From: Dehalococcoidia bacterium
GTDB lineage: Bacteria; Chloroflexota; Dehalococcoidia; Bin125
NCBI GenBank assembly: GCA_022828105.1
Contig: JAJEJC010000008.1
Location: 124,001 to 188,000 of the forward strand
DNA length: 64,000 nucleotides
Reading direction: 5' to 3'
Shown here one piece after another: positions 17,527-26,670 of the stretch (position 1 is its first letter; each line of letters begins with the position of its first letter). Below the pieces are notes generated by a model. It had not been told where the DNA came from, made no database searches, and worked only from the letters and a program-made list of their open reading frames with translations. Both the position numbers and the translations under genes were made by a program.

Positions 17527-20500
17527 TCACTCCGCCGCGGCCAGGCGCTCGAGAATTGCGCCGAGCCGATCGATTGCTTCGCCGTAGCCGGCCCAGTCGC
17601 CTTCGCGCTGACTCGCCAGGGCTTCCTCGAAGGCCTCCTGAGCTTGCGCGGCCAGTTCAGCCGCGTCGTCGGACAGCTCTAGCGGCTCGCTTGGCTCCGA
17701 CAGTTCCTGCTGCGTTTCTTCCTCGGCAGCGGGCGTGGGAGCGGGCTCATTCGTCACAACCTGGCCGGACGAATCGCCGAGGAAGGACAGGCCGCGCGCG
17801 GCCCGGTTGCCCAGCGCCACCTCAACAGCGCCCACGAACGTGTCCTCAAACGCAATCGTGTCGCCATTGACCACGATGACGCCCTTGAGCTGCGGATAGC
17901 GCCCGGTCTCCGCCTGTAGATAGATCGGTTCGACGTAGACGTAGGAATCGCCGACCGGGATAAACAGCAGGTTGCCGCGGATCACCTCAGAGCCCTGCTG
18001 TCCCAACAGCGTGAACTGCTGGGACACGGCGACATCCTGGTCGATTCGGTTCTCAATCTGTTTGGGTCCGTCCACGTTCTTGTTCGCCGGGAAGCGGAAC
18101 GCGAACAGCTTGCCGTAGTTCTCGCCATCCGAACGACCGGCCATCCAGGCGATGGAATTGAGCCTGTTTCTTGGCGTGAACGGCAAGATCAGCAGGAACT
18201 CAGGCTCGGCCTGGTCGGGTAGACGCAAGGTGACGTAGTACGGTTCGACCGCAATCTCCTGCTGGCGCAACAGCTCCTGCGGGATCGCCCAGAGGTCTTC
18301 ACGGTTGAACAGGCCGCGAGCCGACTCGATGTGGTAGGTCAGGTACTGGTCGGCCTGGATCTGGAAGTAGTCCTGTGGATAGCGCCAGTGATCCTGGAGG
18401 TCGGCAGGGAATTCCTCCGCCGGCTTGAACAACTCTGGGAAGATGTCGGCCCAGACCTGGATGATCGGATCGCTCTCGTCAACGATGTACAGATCGACCG
18501 ACCCGTCGTAGGCGTCGATCACCGCTTTGACCGAATTGCGCACGTAGTTGTAGCCGAAGCTGTGTGGTTGCGAGTAGGGATAGCGGTCCGTGACCGTGTA
18601 CGCATCCTGGATCCAGTAGAGGTTGCCGTCTTCACTGACCACGATGTACGGGTCGGCGTCGAGCCGCAGGAATGGCGCGAGTTCGTTGACGCGCTCCTGG
18701 ATCAGCCGGCGGAACAGAATGCGGCTTTCGCCGTCGACCGAACCCGAGATCAGGATGTTGGCATCGCCGAACGACCAGGCGAAGGCAAGCCGCCGGAAGA
18801 ATCCTCCCAGTTCGATCCCGCCCTCGCCCGAGTAGCGGGTGGTCGCCTGATCGGCAACCCCGTCCGACTCCTCGCCGCTGAGCGGATAGTCGAACTCCTC
18901 GGTTTCGCTGTTGGCGATGATGTAGGCGTCGGTGACTTCGCCGTAGTAGATGCGCGGCTCGTCGATCTGCAAAGCCAGCGGGCCGGACGATGTCTCCTCG
19001 ATGATCTCCGGGGGAATGTTGGAGACCCAGAAGTCGGGTTCGCCGGCCGGCGACACCTCATCGACCGGCGTCATCACGACGCCGAAGCCATGGGTGAACT
19101 GCAGCCGCCGGTTGACCCAGCCCTGCTGGGTCGATTGCAGATTGGCCTGCGACAGCTCACGCGCCGCGAGGAAGACCTGGCGTTCTTCGCCGCCCACGTT
19201 GTAGCGGTCGACATCGACATCAGGGAAGACATAGAGCGGGCGGATCGTCTGAATCGTGTTCAGCGTGTCATTGAGCGGGCGATGGTCCCAGAGCCGCACA
19301 TTGCGCAGGGCTTCGGGATTCTGCTCGCGGTCCGCCTCGGCGACGAAGTCGCCGGCCGGAAACTCTCGCTCTTCAATTCGATCCAGTGCGAAGGCGGAAC
19401 GGGTCGCGGCGATGTTTCGCTCGATGTACGGCGTTTCGCGTTGCAGTTCGTTCGGTTCGACGGTGAATCGCTGAATCGCGGCGGGCAGGATCGCTGCACC
19501 GACGATCGAGACGAGAATCAGCACCGTGATTGAGCCGATCGGGAAACGCAGCCGCTCGTGGAAGGGCCAGGACAGCACGCCAAGGATGACCAGTACGCCC
19601 GCGACCATTTTGACGATCTGGACCGGCGAGCGGATGTTGTCGTCGGTGTAGGTCGCGCCGAATACGAATCCGCCCGGGTTGAGCGCGAGTTCAAAGCGCG
19701 CCAGCCAGTAACTCCAGACGAAGAGACCCATGACCACCGCGATCGTGATCGCGATGTGCAAGCGCACGGCCAGGGTCGAGCGGGCGTTGCCGCGATGCAT
19801 CATCAGGCGCGCGCCATAGGTGGCGGCGGTCGTCAGCATCGTCATGATCGCCAGGCCGGTCGCCCAGCCCTTCATGAATTGCAGCGCCTCGAGTTCGAAG
19901 ATGTAGAAGCCCAGGTCGCGACCGAACTGCGGATCGGTCTCGCCGAAGGGCTTCGCGTTCAGATACTGAAGGATCAACTCCCACTGACCGGCGGCAACCG
20001 AGCCGAAGATGATCGCGAGCAGGATCATGGCGACGGCGGCGATGATGTGGATCACCCGCACCAGCCGCGCATCGTCAATCGGGGGCGTGGTCGCGTCAAC
20101 CGGCATGCGCCAGGCGACCAGGTAACTCCCGCCCAGCACCACCAGCGAAATCGCCGCGCCGGCGGCGAACAACCAGAGCTGGGTCACAATCCGGAGATCA
20201 AAGACACCCTGGTAGCCGACGCCGCCGAACCAGAGTCGATCGACATAGATGTCGATGCCAATGTTGAGCAGGATCAGCAGAACGAGCAGCGCGACGCCGG
20301 CGACCACGATGCGCGGCCAGGTGCGCCCGCCGCCGCCTGATTGGCCCTCCGCGGCCGTGTAGGGGGGCGGCTCTTCGTCGCCGAATCCGCCGCCCAGTCC
20401 TTCACGGAACACCGGAGGCGGCGGCCCGAGCTGGCCCGAGCGGCCTTCATCCGAAGGCGGAACCTCCTGCGGACCGTCGCCGCCGTTGCGCCATCCACCC

Positions 20501-20550
20501 TGCGAGCGGTGAATCCATCCGGTCCAGGACTGCAGCGACGGTAACGTCAT
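17527..20550 (-). CDS. UPF0182 family large membrane protein
   Basis: This 1007-residue protein matches UPF0182/COG1615. It has a proline/glycine-rich cytoplasmic N terminus, about seven membrane helices over roughly residues 80-370, then a large extracytoplasmic domain beginning near YIERNIAATRSAFALDRIEERE, with LPFTPRNRLNSIAWMAGRSDG near its end and an acidic, Q/E/A-rich C terminus. Function is not established for the family. ATG at 20550 overlaps the argB stop by four bases (ATGA), which selects this start over longer upstream ones and suggests translational coupling to argB. Confidence 0.92.
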   Translation of the reverse strand: MTLPSLQSWTGWIHRSQGGWRNGGDGPQEVPPSDEGRSGQLGPPPPVFREGLGGGFGDEEPPPYTAAEGQSGGGGRTWPRIVVAGVALLVLLILLNIGIDIYVDRLWFGGVGYQGVFDLRIVTQLWLFAAGAAISLVVLGGSYLVAWRMPVDATTPPIDDARLVRVIHIIAAVAMILLAIIFGSVAAGQWELILQYLNAKPFGETDPQFGRDLGFYIFELEALQFMKGWATGLAIMTMLTTAATYGARLMMHRGNARSTLAVRLHIAITIAVVMGLFVWSYWLARFELALNPGGFVFGATYTDDNIRSPVQIVKMVAGVLVILGVLSWPFHERLRFPIGSITVLILVSIVGAAILPAAIQRFTVEPNELQRETPYIERNIAATRSAFALDRIEEREFPAGDFVAEADREQNPEALRNVRLWDHRPLNDTLNTIQTIRPLYVFPDVDVDRYNVGGEERQVFLAARELSQANLQSTQQGWVNRRLQFTHGFGVVMTPVDEVSPAGEPDFWVSNIPPEIIEETSSGPLALQIDEPRIYYGEVTDAYIIANSETEEFDYPLSGEESDGVADQATTRYSGEGGIELGGFFRRLAFAWSFGDANILISGSVDGESRILFRRLIQERVNELAPFLRLDADPYIVVSEDGNLYWIQDAYTVTDRYPYSQPHSFGYNYVRNSVKAVIDAYDGSVDLYIVDESDPIIQVWADIFPELFKPAEEFPADLQDHWRYPQDYFQIQADQYLTYHIESARGLFNREDLWAIPQELLRQQEIAVEPYYVTLRLPDQAEPEFLLILPFTPRNRLNSIAWMAGRSDGENYGKLFAFRFPANKNVDGPKQIENRIDQDVAVSQQFTLLGQQGSEVIRGNLLFIPVGDSYVYVEPIYLQAETGRYPQLKGVIVVNGDTIAFEDTFVGAVEVALGNRAARGLSFLGDSSGQVVTNEPAPTPAAEEETQQELSEPSEPLELSDDAAELAAQAQEAFEEALASQREGDWAGYGEAIDRLGAILERLAAAE

Positions 20551-21326
20551 GCCAGCGCCGTTCCAATGGACGCGCCGGCAACGACTCGTCGTACGACTTG
20601 AGGTTCCGTGCCGTCCACGATTCGCACCCTGACGCCGCTGCGATGCGCCGATCGACCGGAACGCAGCTTGGGCAGCATGCCGCCGGCGATCGCGCCGGAC
20701 TCGATCAGGCGCTCCTCGCGCGCCGCATCCAGACAATCGATGCCGCGACCATCGCCGTCTCGCACCTGCGCGACGTCGGTCAGATAGATCAGCGTCGATG
20801 CGCCGAGCGCGGCAGCGACTGCGCCGGCTGCGGTGTCGGCGTTGATGTTCAGCGTCGTAGACAGATCGTGGGCGAGTCCGACCGGCGCCAACACCGGCAG
20901 CAGGCCGGCGTCGAGCAGCTTGCGCAGCGTCGCCGGGTTGCAGTGCGGATTCTCGCCGACCAGACCGAGTCGATCGGAGATCTGCGAACAGAGCGTCCCG
21001 CCGTCAGCGCCGCTGATACCGACCGCCTGAGCGCCGTGTTGCTGCAGCTGCCGTGTCAGCTCCTTGTTGATCAGACCGCTCAACACGGCAACCACGACTT
21101 CCAGCGATTCAGGCGTGGTCGAGCGCAATCCGTCCACCCAGGCTGCTTCAGCGCCCAGACGCCGCTGCCAGTTGGTCACGGCCGCGCCGCCGCCATGCAC
21201 AATCACCACCTGCCGCCCGTCGCGCTGCAGCTCGGCGCAATCCGCGAGCGACGTGTCGTGCTCGCCCAGGGTTGATCCGCCGATTTTGACGACGATTGGA
21301 CCGCCCTCGTTGGTCGTCGCATTCAT
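20547..21326 (-). CDS. argB: Acetylglutamate kinase
   Basis: This amino-acid-kinase-fold enzyme of 259 residues phosphorylates N-acetylglutamate, the second arginine step. Key motifs are VVKIGGSTL at the ATP lysine, VIVHGGGAAVTNWQ for substrate binding, LNINADTAAGAVAAALGA, and the closing GGMLPKLRSG. ATG at 21326 is used. A second ATG seven codons upstream (21347) has a good AGGA and is possible. The gene is divergent from a membrane molybdoenzyme and overlaps UPF0182 by four bases. Confidence 0.94.
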   Translation of the reverse strand: MNATTNEGGPIVVKIGGSTLGEHDTSLADCAELQRDGRQVVIVHGGGAAVTNWQRRLGAEAAWVDGLRSTTPESLEVVVAVLSGLINKELTRQLQQHGAQAVGISGADGGTLCSQISDRLGLVGENPHCNPATLRKLLDAGLLPVLAPVGLAHDLSTTLNINADTAAGAVAAALGASTLIYLTDVAQVRDGDGRGIDCLDAAREERLIESGAIAGGMLPKLRSGRSAHRSGVRVRIVDGTEPQVVRRVVAGASIGTALA

Positions 21327-21410
21327 GGCAGTCAGCCTATCCCACATCTCGTTCCTGCGTCGGTGGCTGCGTCGACGCGTGCGGAGTCGCAAACCCGGTA
21401 CCGTCGCGCT

Positions 21411-22451
21411 ATGAGCGCCCGCACGACCAACCACGCCATTCTGTTCCTGCTCAGCTTCGAGTTGCTGTCCGGCTTGATCTCGTTCACGATTGGCCGACCC
21501 GGCGGCGAGTGGGTGTTCTGGCTGCACGGCATTGCCGGATTCTCGCTGGTGGGACTCGTGATCTGGAAGTACCGCATCGTGCTGCGCTCCTTCCGTCGAC
21601 GCGGCGTCGTCGCCGAAACGGTTGGTTCGATCCTGCTCGCCTTGCTCTTCGTCGGCGTTCTCACGACCGGCACACTATGGGCGATACTCGGCCGCGGCAG
21701 CATTGATATCCCCGGATACGGCAACATGCGGCTGCTGGTAATCCACACGACGCTGGGACTGGCGCTCACGATCCCGCTGATCGTTCACGCTGCGCTGCGC
21801 TGGCCCCGGCGGGTCAGTCGGCGAGACTTCACCTGCCGACGCGCCGCGCTGCGGCTGTTCCTCGTCGGGTTCGCCGGATTCGCGCTCTGGCAGGGCGCGT
21901 CGGCCGCCGCGCCGGTGGCCGGCAAGCGTCCGCGATTCACCGGCTCCCGGGAGGAGGCCAGTGGTCAGGGCAACGCGCACCCGGTCACGCAATGGCTGTT
22001 CGACAGCCGCCAGCGCATCGATGCCGACAAGTGGCGATTGAGCATCCACGGCGAAGTCGCGCAGCCCGCCCGACTGGGACTCGACGAGATCGACACCATG
22101 GCCCGACATCGCTCCACGGCGACACTCGACTGCACCGGCGGCTGGTTCACTGTCCAGGACTGGAGCGGACTGCGCCTCTCTGACCTGCTCGAATTCGTCG
22201 GTCCGAATCAGGAGGCAGAGAGCGTTGTAATCGAATCGGTGACTGGATTCAACCGCCGTTTTTCGATCGATGACGCCAACAAGCTGCAGCTGGCGACCCA
22301 CATCTCCGGCGAACCGCTGTCGGCGGGTCACGGCTATCCGCTGCGCCTGGTCGCACCCGGGCATCGCGGATACAACTGGGTCAAGTGGGTGACGAGGATC
22401 GAGGTCAGCAGCAAGCCGTCATGGTGGCAATCGCCGCTGCCGCTGCAGTAG
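21411..22451 (+). CDS. Membrane-anchored molybdopterin (sulfite-oxidase-fold) oxidoreductase
   Basis: This 346-residue fusion has four N-terminal helices over residues 8-130 with histidines H39, H112 and H126. H112 and H126 lie 14 apart on one helix, as heme-b ligands often do. Next comes a twin-arginine-like stretch (SRRDFTCRRAALRLF) leading a fifth hydrophobic segment, then the catalytic domain. C241 in LDCTGGWFTVQDWSG fits the molybdenum-ligand cysteine. GHGYPLRLVAPGHRGYNWVKW is the usual cofactor-site segment. By analogy with MsrPQ it may accept electrons from quinol through its own membrane part. The substrate is unknown. ATG at 21411. Confidence 0.85.
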   Translation: MSARTTNHAILFLLSFELLSGLISFTIGRPGGEWVFWLHGIAGFSLVGLVIWKYRIVLRSFRRRGVVAETVGSILLALLFVGVLTTGTLWAILGRGSIDIPGYGNMRLLVIHTTLGLALTIPLIVHAALRWPRRVSRRDFTCRRAALRLFLVGFAGFALWQGASAAAPVAGKRPRFTGSREEASGQGNAHPVTQWLFDSRQRIDADKWRLSIHGEVAQPARLGLDEIDTMARHRSTATLDCTGGWFTVQDWSGLRLSDLLEFVGPNQEAESVVIESVTGFNRRFSIDDANKLQLATHISGEPLSAGHGYPLRLVAPGHRGYNWVKWVTRIEVSSKPSWWQSPLPLQ

Positions 22452-22465
22452 CCGTCAGTCGACGC

Positions 22466-22720
22466 TCAGACTGTCCTGACCGACGTGATTCTGATCGATT
22501 CGTCGTCCAGCAGGAGTTCGTACCTGAGCCGAATGGCACCGTTCTCCAACTCGCGAAGGTCAACGCCTGTTGCGGTCGGATGGGAGACAAGCCGACCGTT
22601 CTGCCATCGGTCGTGACGAAAACTGCCCACCAACTGGCGCGCCAGGACGTACAGGATGGTACCCCTGTGTTCCTGCATCTCGAGCTTGGCCTGATCAGTC
22701 CACTCGACTGTGAAGGGCAT
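22466..22720 (-). CDS. Small RelE/ParE-like protein, possible toxin
   Basis: The 84-residue product starts MPFTVEWTDQAKLEMQEHRG and ends with a beta-rich RLRYELLLDDESIRITSVRTV. The size and the alternating helix-strand pattern resemble RelE/ParE-type ribonuclease toxins, but I see no diagnostic catalytic set, so this is a suggestion only. Its start overlaps the preceding small gene by 26 bases and lacks a good ribosome-binding site, implying coupled translation. It ends 14 bases from the convergent molybdoenzyme stop. Confidence 0.55.
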   Translation of the reverse strand: MPFTVEWTDQAKLEMQEHRGTILYVLARQLVGSFRHDRWQNGRLVSHPTATGVDLRELENGAIRLRYELLLDDESIRITSVRTV

Positions 22721-23051
22721 GTTGCGCCGCGCGCAAGTGGTTGAAGATGGCTAGTTCCTCCTGGCTGGGCATTCCGAGCGATGCCGCCAGCTCTTCACGA
22801 TCCGTGCCGAGCTGGTCAACAATCTCCTGATCGCTGAGCCCAGTTGCGTCAAGAAGCTCATGCGGAGTCTGGCCGCTTTCAAGCACGAAGTAACGGTCGT
22901 CCGTAAGACCGTCGTCGCGCGCGTCGTGCTCGTCGATCAGCCGCTGAATCTCGGCACAGGTATCGGCGTCATACCACGCGTCATCAATCCGCACCGGCGG
23001 AAGCTTCGATGGCTCCTGGCCCGGCCGCCGCCAGACTTGTCGCGTCGTCAT
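22695..23051 (-). CDS. Hypothetical 118-residue protein, possible antitoxin partner
   Basis: I do not recognise it. It is acidic, with a basic N terminus (TTRQVWRRPG). A C-terminal helical part reads TPHELLDATGLSDQEIVDQL, continuing with an aspartate/glutamate-rich helix, and could be a small HTH or a toxin-binding region. ATG at 23051 is preceded by AGGAGAGG. It lies 33 bases after argJ on the same strand, so it may be expressed from the argCJ transcript. The overlap with the downstream RelE-like ORF resembles a type II toxin-antitoxin layout. Confidence 0.6.
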   Translation of the reverse strand: MTTRQVWRRPGQEPSKLPPVRIDDAWYDADTCAEIQRLIDEHDARDDGLTDDRYFVLESGQTPHELLDATGLSDQEIVDQLGTDREELAASLGMPSQEELAIFNHLRAAQHALHSRVD

Positions 23052-23084
23052 CAACCTCTCCTCGTTACCACGATATGAGATCCG

Positions 23085-24314
23085 CTACGTCACGTAGTCG
23101 GCGTTGAAGCGGACGTACTCCTCGGTCAGATCGCAGCCCCAGGCGGTCGCCTCCGACTGGCCCTGGCCAAGGTCCATGCGTAGGAAGACTTCCTCGCCCT
23201 GCGTCTTGGCCGAGGCTTCTTCCTCAGGCACGCCGGTGGCCGTGCCGTCGAAGACGCAGAGGTCGGAGATCCAGATCTTGACCCTGTCAAGGTCGTAGGG
23301 GACGCCGGCGCGACCAGCCGCCATCAGGATCCGGCCCCAATTGGGGTCGTACTTACTCAGCGCCGCCTTGAGCAACGGCGAAACGACCACCGTCCGGGCG
23401 ACATCTCGGGCGTCCTCCCACGATTTCGCGCCCGAGACCGTCATCGCGAGCCGCTTGGTCGCGCCCTCGCCGTCGCGGGCGATCATCTTGGCCAACGGGA
23501 TCGACGCCGCATCCAACGCGTCGCAGAAGACATCCAGCGACTCTCCCGACAGCGTCTCGCCGCCCGCAGCGCCGTTGGCCAGGATGACGGCTGAGTCGTT
23601 GGTTGAGGTATCGCCGTCGACCGTGACCATGTTAATCGAGCGATCCATTGCGTGCCGGAACGCCGCATCGAGGTCGGTTGCGGCAACCGGAGCGTCGGTG
23701 GTGAAGAAGGCCAGCATCGTCGCCATGTCGGGATGGATCATGCCGGCGCCCTTGGCGCAGCCGCCGATCGTGTAGCTGATCCCGTTCGCCTCAAATGTCG
23801 CGACCGACTCTTTCTGGAACGTATCGGTGGTCATGATTGAACGGGCAAAGTCCTCGCCGCCGTCCGTCGCCGGCGCAAGTTGCGGGATCGCCTCGCGAAG
23901 CAGGTCCATCGGCAAGTAGTGACCGATGATCCCGGTCGAGTTGACGAAGACATCCTCCGCCTCGCAACCGAGCAGGGACGCGGCGAGCTGCGTCATTTCG
24001 CGAGCGTCGGCCAGGCCCTGCACCCCCGTGGCGCAGTTGGCGTTACCGGAGTTGACGACCGCCGCTCGAAGCGTTCCGTTCGCGCAATTCGCCTTGCTGA
24101 TGTGAACCGGAGCGGCGGTCGACTGGTTCTGCGTAAAGACGGCAGCCGCGGTCGCGGGCCGGACCGAGACCAGCAGCGCCAGATCAGGCAGGCCCGATTC
24201 CTTGATTCCGGCGGTAAAGCCGCAGGCCGAGAACCCTTGCGGCCTCGTGACCGCGCCCTCCGCACTGGGATCGGCGCTCAATGCGTCGTGTGTCGTGGCT
24301 GAAGCCGTGGTCAT
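23085..24314 (-). CDS. argJ: Bifunctional ornithine acetyltransferase / N-acetylglutamate synthase
   Basis: This 409-residue ArgJ protein recycles the acetyl group from acetylornithine to glutamate and can also use acetyl-CoA. The self-cleavage and nucleophile motif is VTVDGDTSTNDS, where the precursor is cut before the threonine to give alpha and beta chains. Other signatures are VVNSGNANCATG, FVNSTGIIG, GGCAKGAGMIHPDMATML and DPNWGRILMAAGRAG. ATG at 24314 overlaps the argC stop by four bases (ATGA). Presence of ArgJ implies the cyclic arginine pathway. Confidence 0.96.
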   Translation of the reverse strand: MTTASATTHDALSADPSAEGAVTRPQGFSACGFTAGIKESGLPDLALLVSVRPATAAAVFTQNQSTAAPVHISKANCANGTLRAAVVNSGNANCATGVQGLADAREMTQLAASLLGCEAEDVFVNSTGIIGHYLPMDLLREAIPQLAPATDGGEDFARSIMTTDTFQKESVATFEANGISYTIGGCAKGAGMIHPDMATMLAFFTTDAPVAATDLDAAFRHAMDRSINMVTVDGDTSTNDSAVILANGAAGGETLSGESLDVFCDALDAASIPLAKMIARDGEGATKRLAMTVSGAKSWEDARDVARTVVVSPLLKAALSKYDPNWGRILMAAGRAGVPYDLDRVKIWISDLCVFDGTATGVPEEEASAKTQGEEVFLRMDLGQGQSEATAWGCDLTEEYVRFNADYVT

Positions 24315-25384
24315 GGGTACACGCCGATCTTGCTGAGACCTAGTTCCTCGGGCAGGCCGAACATCAGGTTGAGGCACTGGACCGCGCCACCGGCCGTGCC
24401 CTTGACCAGGTTGTCAATCGCGCTGATCACCATGACCTCGTTGGTCATCGGATCAACCATCGGATAGACGATGCAGGCATTGGAGCCGAGCGTCTGTTTG
24501 GTCGAGGGCGCGGACGGCGCGACGTGCACGAAGGGCTCGTCGGCGTAGTAGGACTCATACACATCGCGCAGCGCTTCCGCGCGTTCCTCCGGGATTTCCG
24601 GCAGCGCCCCGTCCGAGATCGACGGGTAACAGGTCGCCAGGATGCCGCGCGTCATCGGCACGAGATGCGGCACGAACGTGACGTTTAACTCTGACTCGCT
24701 CTCTGCCGACTGTTGCAGCGTGGAAAGCTCCTGCACCATTTCGGGCTGATGACGATGCCCCGACAGGCCATAGGCCGAGAAGTTGGAATCGACCTCGGAG
24801 AAATGCGAGGTCAGCTTGAGCGCGCGTCCCGCGCCGGAAACTCCGGACTTGGCGTCGACGACCGTGCGGCCTTCCAGCCATCCTCGGGCCGCGAGCGGCG
24901 CGAGGGCAAGGATTGTCGTCGTCGGATAACAACCCGGCACCGCGATCAGCCGTGATTCGGCGATCGCCTCGCGATGCAGCTCGGGCAGGCCGTAGACCGA
25001 CTCCGGCAACAGATGCGGCGCGGGGTGTTCGCCGTACCACTGCTCATAGACCTCCTCGTCGTAGAGGCGGAAGTCGGCCGAGGCGTCGATGACCGGGACG
25101 CCCTGTTCGATGAACGGGGTCAATCGCTCGGCGGCGGCCGCGTGCGGCAGACCCGAGAAAATCACATCGACCTCGCCCTCGACCTCGGCCACGATTGGCA
25201 GATCGACCGACCAGAGGTGGGGAAACACCTCGGGCAGACGCTTGCCTACCTCGGAACGTCCGGTCACGCAGACGATCTCGACGGCGGGGTGCTGCGCCAG
25301 CAGACGCGCCAGCTCGGCGCCGACGTAGCCGGTCACGTTGATGATCGCTGCCCGGATCGGCGATCCGGATGCCGAGGTGCTCAC
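24311..25384 (-). CDS. argC: N-acetyl-gamma-glutamyl-phosphate reductase
   Basis: This NADPH-dependent reductase carries out the third arginine step. The nucleotide-binding start reads AAIINVTGYVGAELARLL, the catalytic cysteine is in the VPGCYPTTTIL segment, and SGVSGAGRALK and HRHQPEM are typical. The start is uncertain because no ATG is available: GTG at 25384 with GGA upstream is preferred, TTG at 25396 is possible. A TATATT hexamer lies at 25422-25427 on the reverse strand, without a convincing -35. It heads the argC-argJ unit and is divergent from a CoA-transferase. Confidence 0.94.
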   Translation of the reverse strand: MSTSASGSPIRAAIINVTGYVGAELARLLAQHPAVEIVCVTGRSEVGKRLPEVFPHLWSVDLPIVAEVEGEVDVIFSGLPHAAAAERLTPFIEQGVPVIDASADFRLYDEEVYEQWYGEHPAPHLLPESVYGLPELHREAIAESRLIAVPGCYPTTTILALAPLAARGWLEGRTVVDAKSGVSGAGRALKLTSHFSEVDSNFSAYGLSGHRHQPEMVQELSTLQQSAESESELNVTFVPHLVPMTRGILATCYPSISDGALPEIPEERAEALRDVYESYYADEPFVHVAPSAPSTKQTLGSNACIVYPMVDPMTNEVMVISAIDNLVKGTAGGAVQCLNLMFGLPEELGLSKIGVYP

Positions 25385-25468
25385 GACAGAGTCCAATCCA
25401 CTGAGCCACTAAGAGAAGCCGAATATACACCCATCCGCTATCCCCCCACCTGTCGTACCTTACTGGGT

Positions 25469-26668
25469 ATGTCCCCGACAACGCCCGCCGCGTTGAGCCC
25501 ATATCGCGCCCTCGATCTGACCGCCGAGATCGGCAGTCTCTCGACGATGGTGCTGGCCGGACTCGGCGTTGACGTGATCCGCGTCGAACCGCCCGGCGGT
25601 CACCCCACGCGGAAACGCGGACCAATGCTGCGAGAGGACGAGGCTTCGTCCCTGTACTGGGCGCAGAAGAACGCCGGCAAGCGCTCGGTCACGCTCGATC
25701 TGGAGGACGAAGCCGACCGCGAGCGCCTGCGCGCGCTGAGCGAAACGGCCGACTTCCTCTTTGAGTCGGACGCGCCCGGCGCGATGACTGCTCGCGGAAT
25801 CGGATACCGCGATCTGATCGAGCGGGCGCCGCGACTGATCTACGTCTCGATCACGCCGTTCGGACAGACGGGGCCGAAGTCGACGTGGGCCGCCTCGGAC
25901 CTGATCGGTCATGTGTCGGGCGGACTGAGTTCACTGGTCGGAGAGCCCGATCGCGCGCCGCTGCGACCGTCGGTCGAGCAGGCTTACAACATCACGGCCC
26001 TGAATGCCGGATCGGCGGCGCTGATCGCGCTGCATGCCCGACACCTGACCGGACGCGGACAGCACGTGGACGTGTCGATGCAGGCAGCGATGGCGAACAC
26101 CCTGGGCAATGCCCGCTTGTACTACGAGATGGATGGCATCATCACCCAGCGCGCCGGCGGCGCGCGCGCATTCGCCGACCGCGCGACGCGAATCATCTAT
26201 CCCTGCGCCGATGGTTATGTCGCGTTTGTGCGCATTCCTGCCTCGATGAAGGCGCTGCATCGCTGGATGGCGGCTGAGGGCGGCGAGCCACGGTTCGACG
26301 CCGACAAGTGGGCCGGCATGTCAATCGCCGGCAACGTCCTGCCGAACGACGATGAGGTCACCGAGTTGGAGTCGGAGATCGAATCGTTCTTCGCTGCCCG
26401 GGGCGCGCAATCGTTGTACGAATCGGGACAACACCACGGCGTGATGATCTGTCCGGTCAATACGATGCAAGACATTGTCGACAGCCCCCAGCTCGCCGAA
26501 CGCGGCTTCTTCGACGAGGTGGACGATCCCGCACTCGGCCGCTTGCGGGTGCCGGGAGCCCCGCTCAAGATGTCGGCGACTCCCTGGCAATCGCGACCCG
26601 CTCCCACGCCCGGTCAAGACCAGGACCAGGTCCTGGCCGCCGCAACAGACATCACACAAGGAGCCTGA
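25469..26668 (+). CDS. CaiB/BaiF-type CoA-transferase
   Basis: This 399-residue family III CoA-transferase moves CoA between carboxylic acids. Typical features are YRALDLTAEIGSLSTMVLAG with DVIRVEPPGG at the N terminus, AQKNAGKRSVTLDL, TPFGQTGP, and an aspartate in the ASDLIGHVSGG segment, which aligns by eye with the catalytic Asp. ATG at 25469 starts it. An enoyl-CoA hydratase follows two bases after the stop and a second CoA-transferase after that, so the three form an operon for degrading an unidentified acid through its CoA ester. Confidence 0.9.
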   Translation: MSPTTPAALSPYRALDLTAEIGSLSTMVLAGLGVDVIRVEPPGGHPTRKRGPMLREDEASSLYWAQKNAGKRSVTLDLEDEADRERLRALSETADFLFESDAPGAMTARGIGYRDLIERAPRLIYVSITPFGQTGPKSTWAASDLIGHVSGGLSSLVGEPDRAPLRPSVEQAYNITALNAGSAALIALHARHLTGRGQHVDVSMQAAMANTLGNARLYYEMDGIITQRAGGARAFADRATRIIYPCADGYVAFVRIPASMKALHRWMAAEGGEPRFDADKWAGMSIAGNVLPNDDEVTELESEIESFFAARGAQSLYESGQHHGVMICPVNTMQDIVDSPQLAERGFFDEVDDPALGRLRVPGAPLKMSATPWQSRPAPTPGQDQDQVLAAATDITQGA

Positions 26669-26670
26669 CC

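Noticed and set aside
20551-20736. Upstream extension of the UPF0182 reading frame.
   Set aside because: It overlaps argB entirely; the ATGA overlap gives a better start at 20550.
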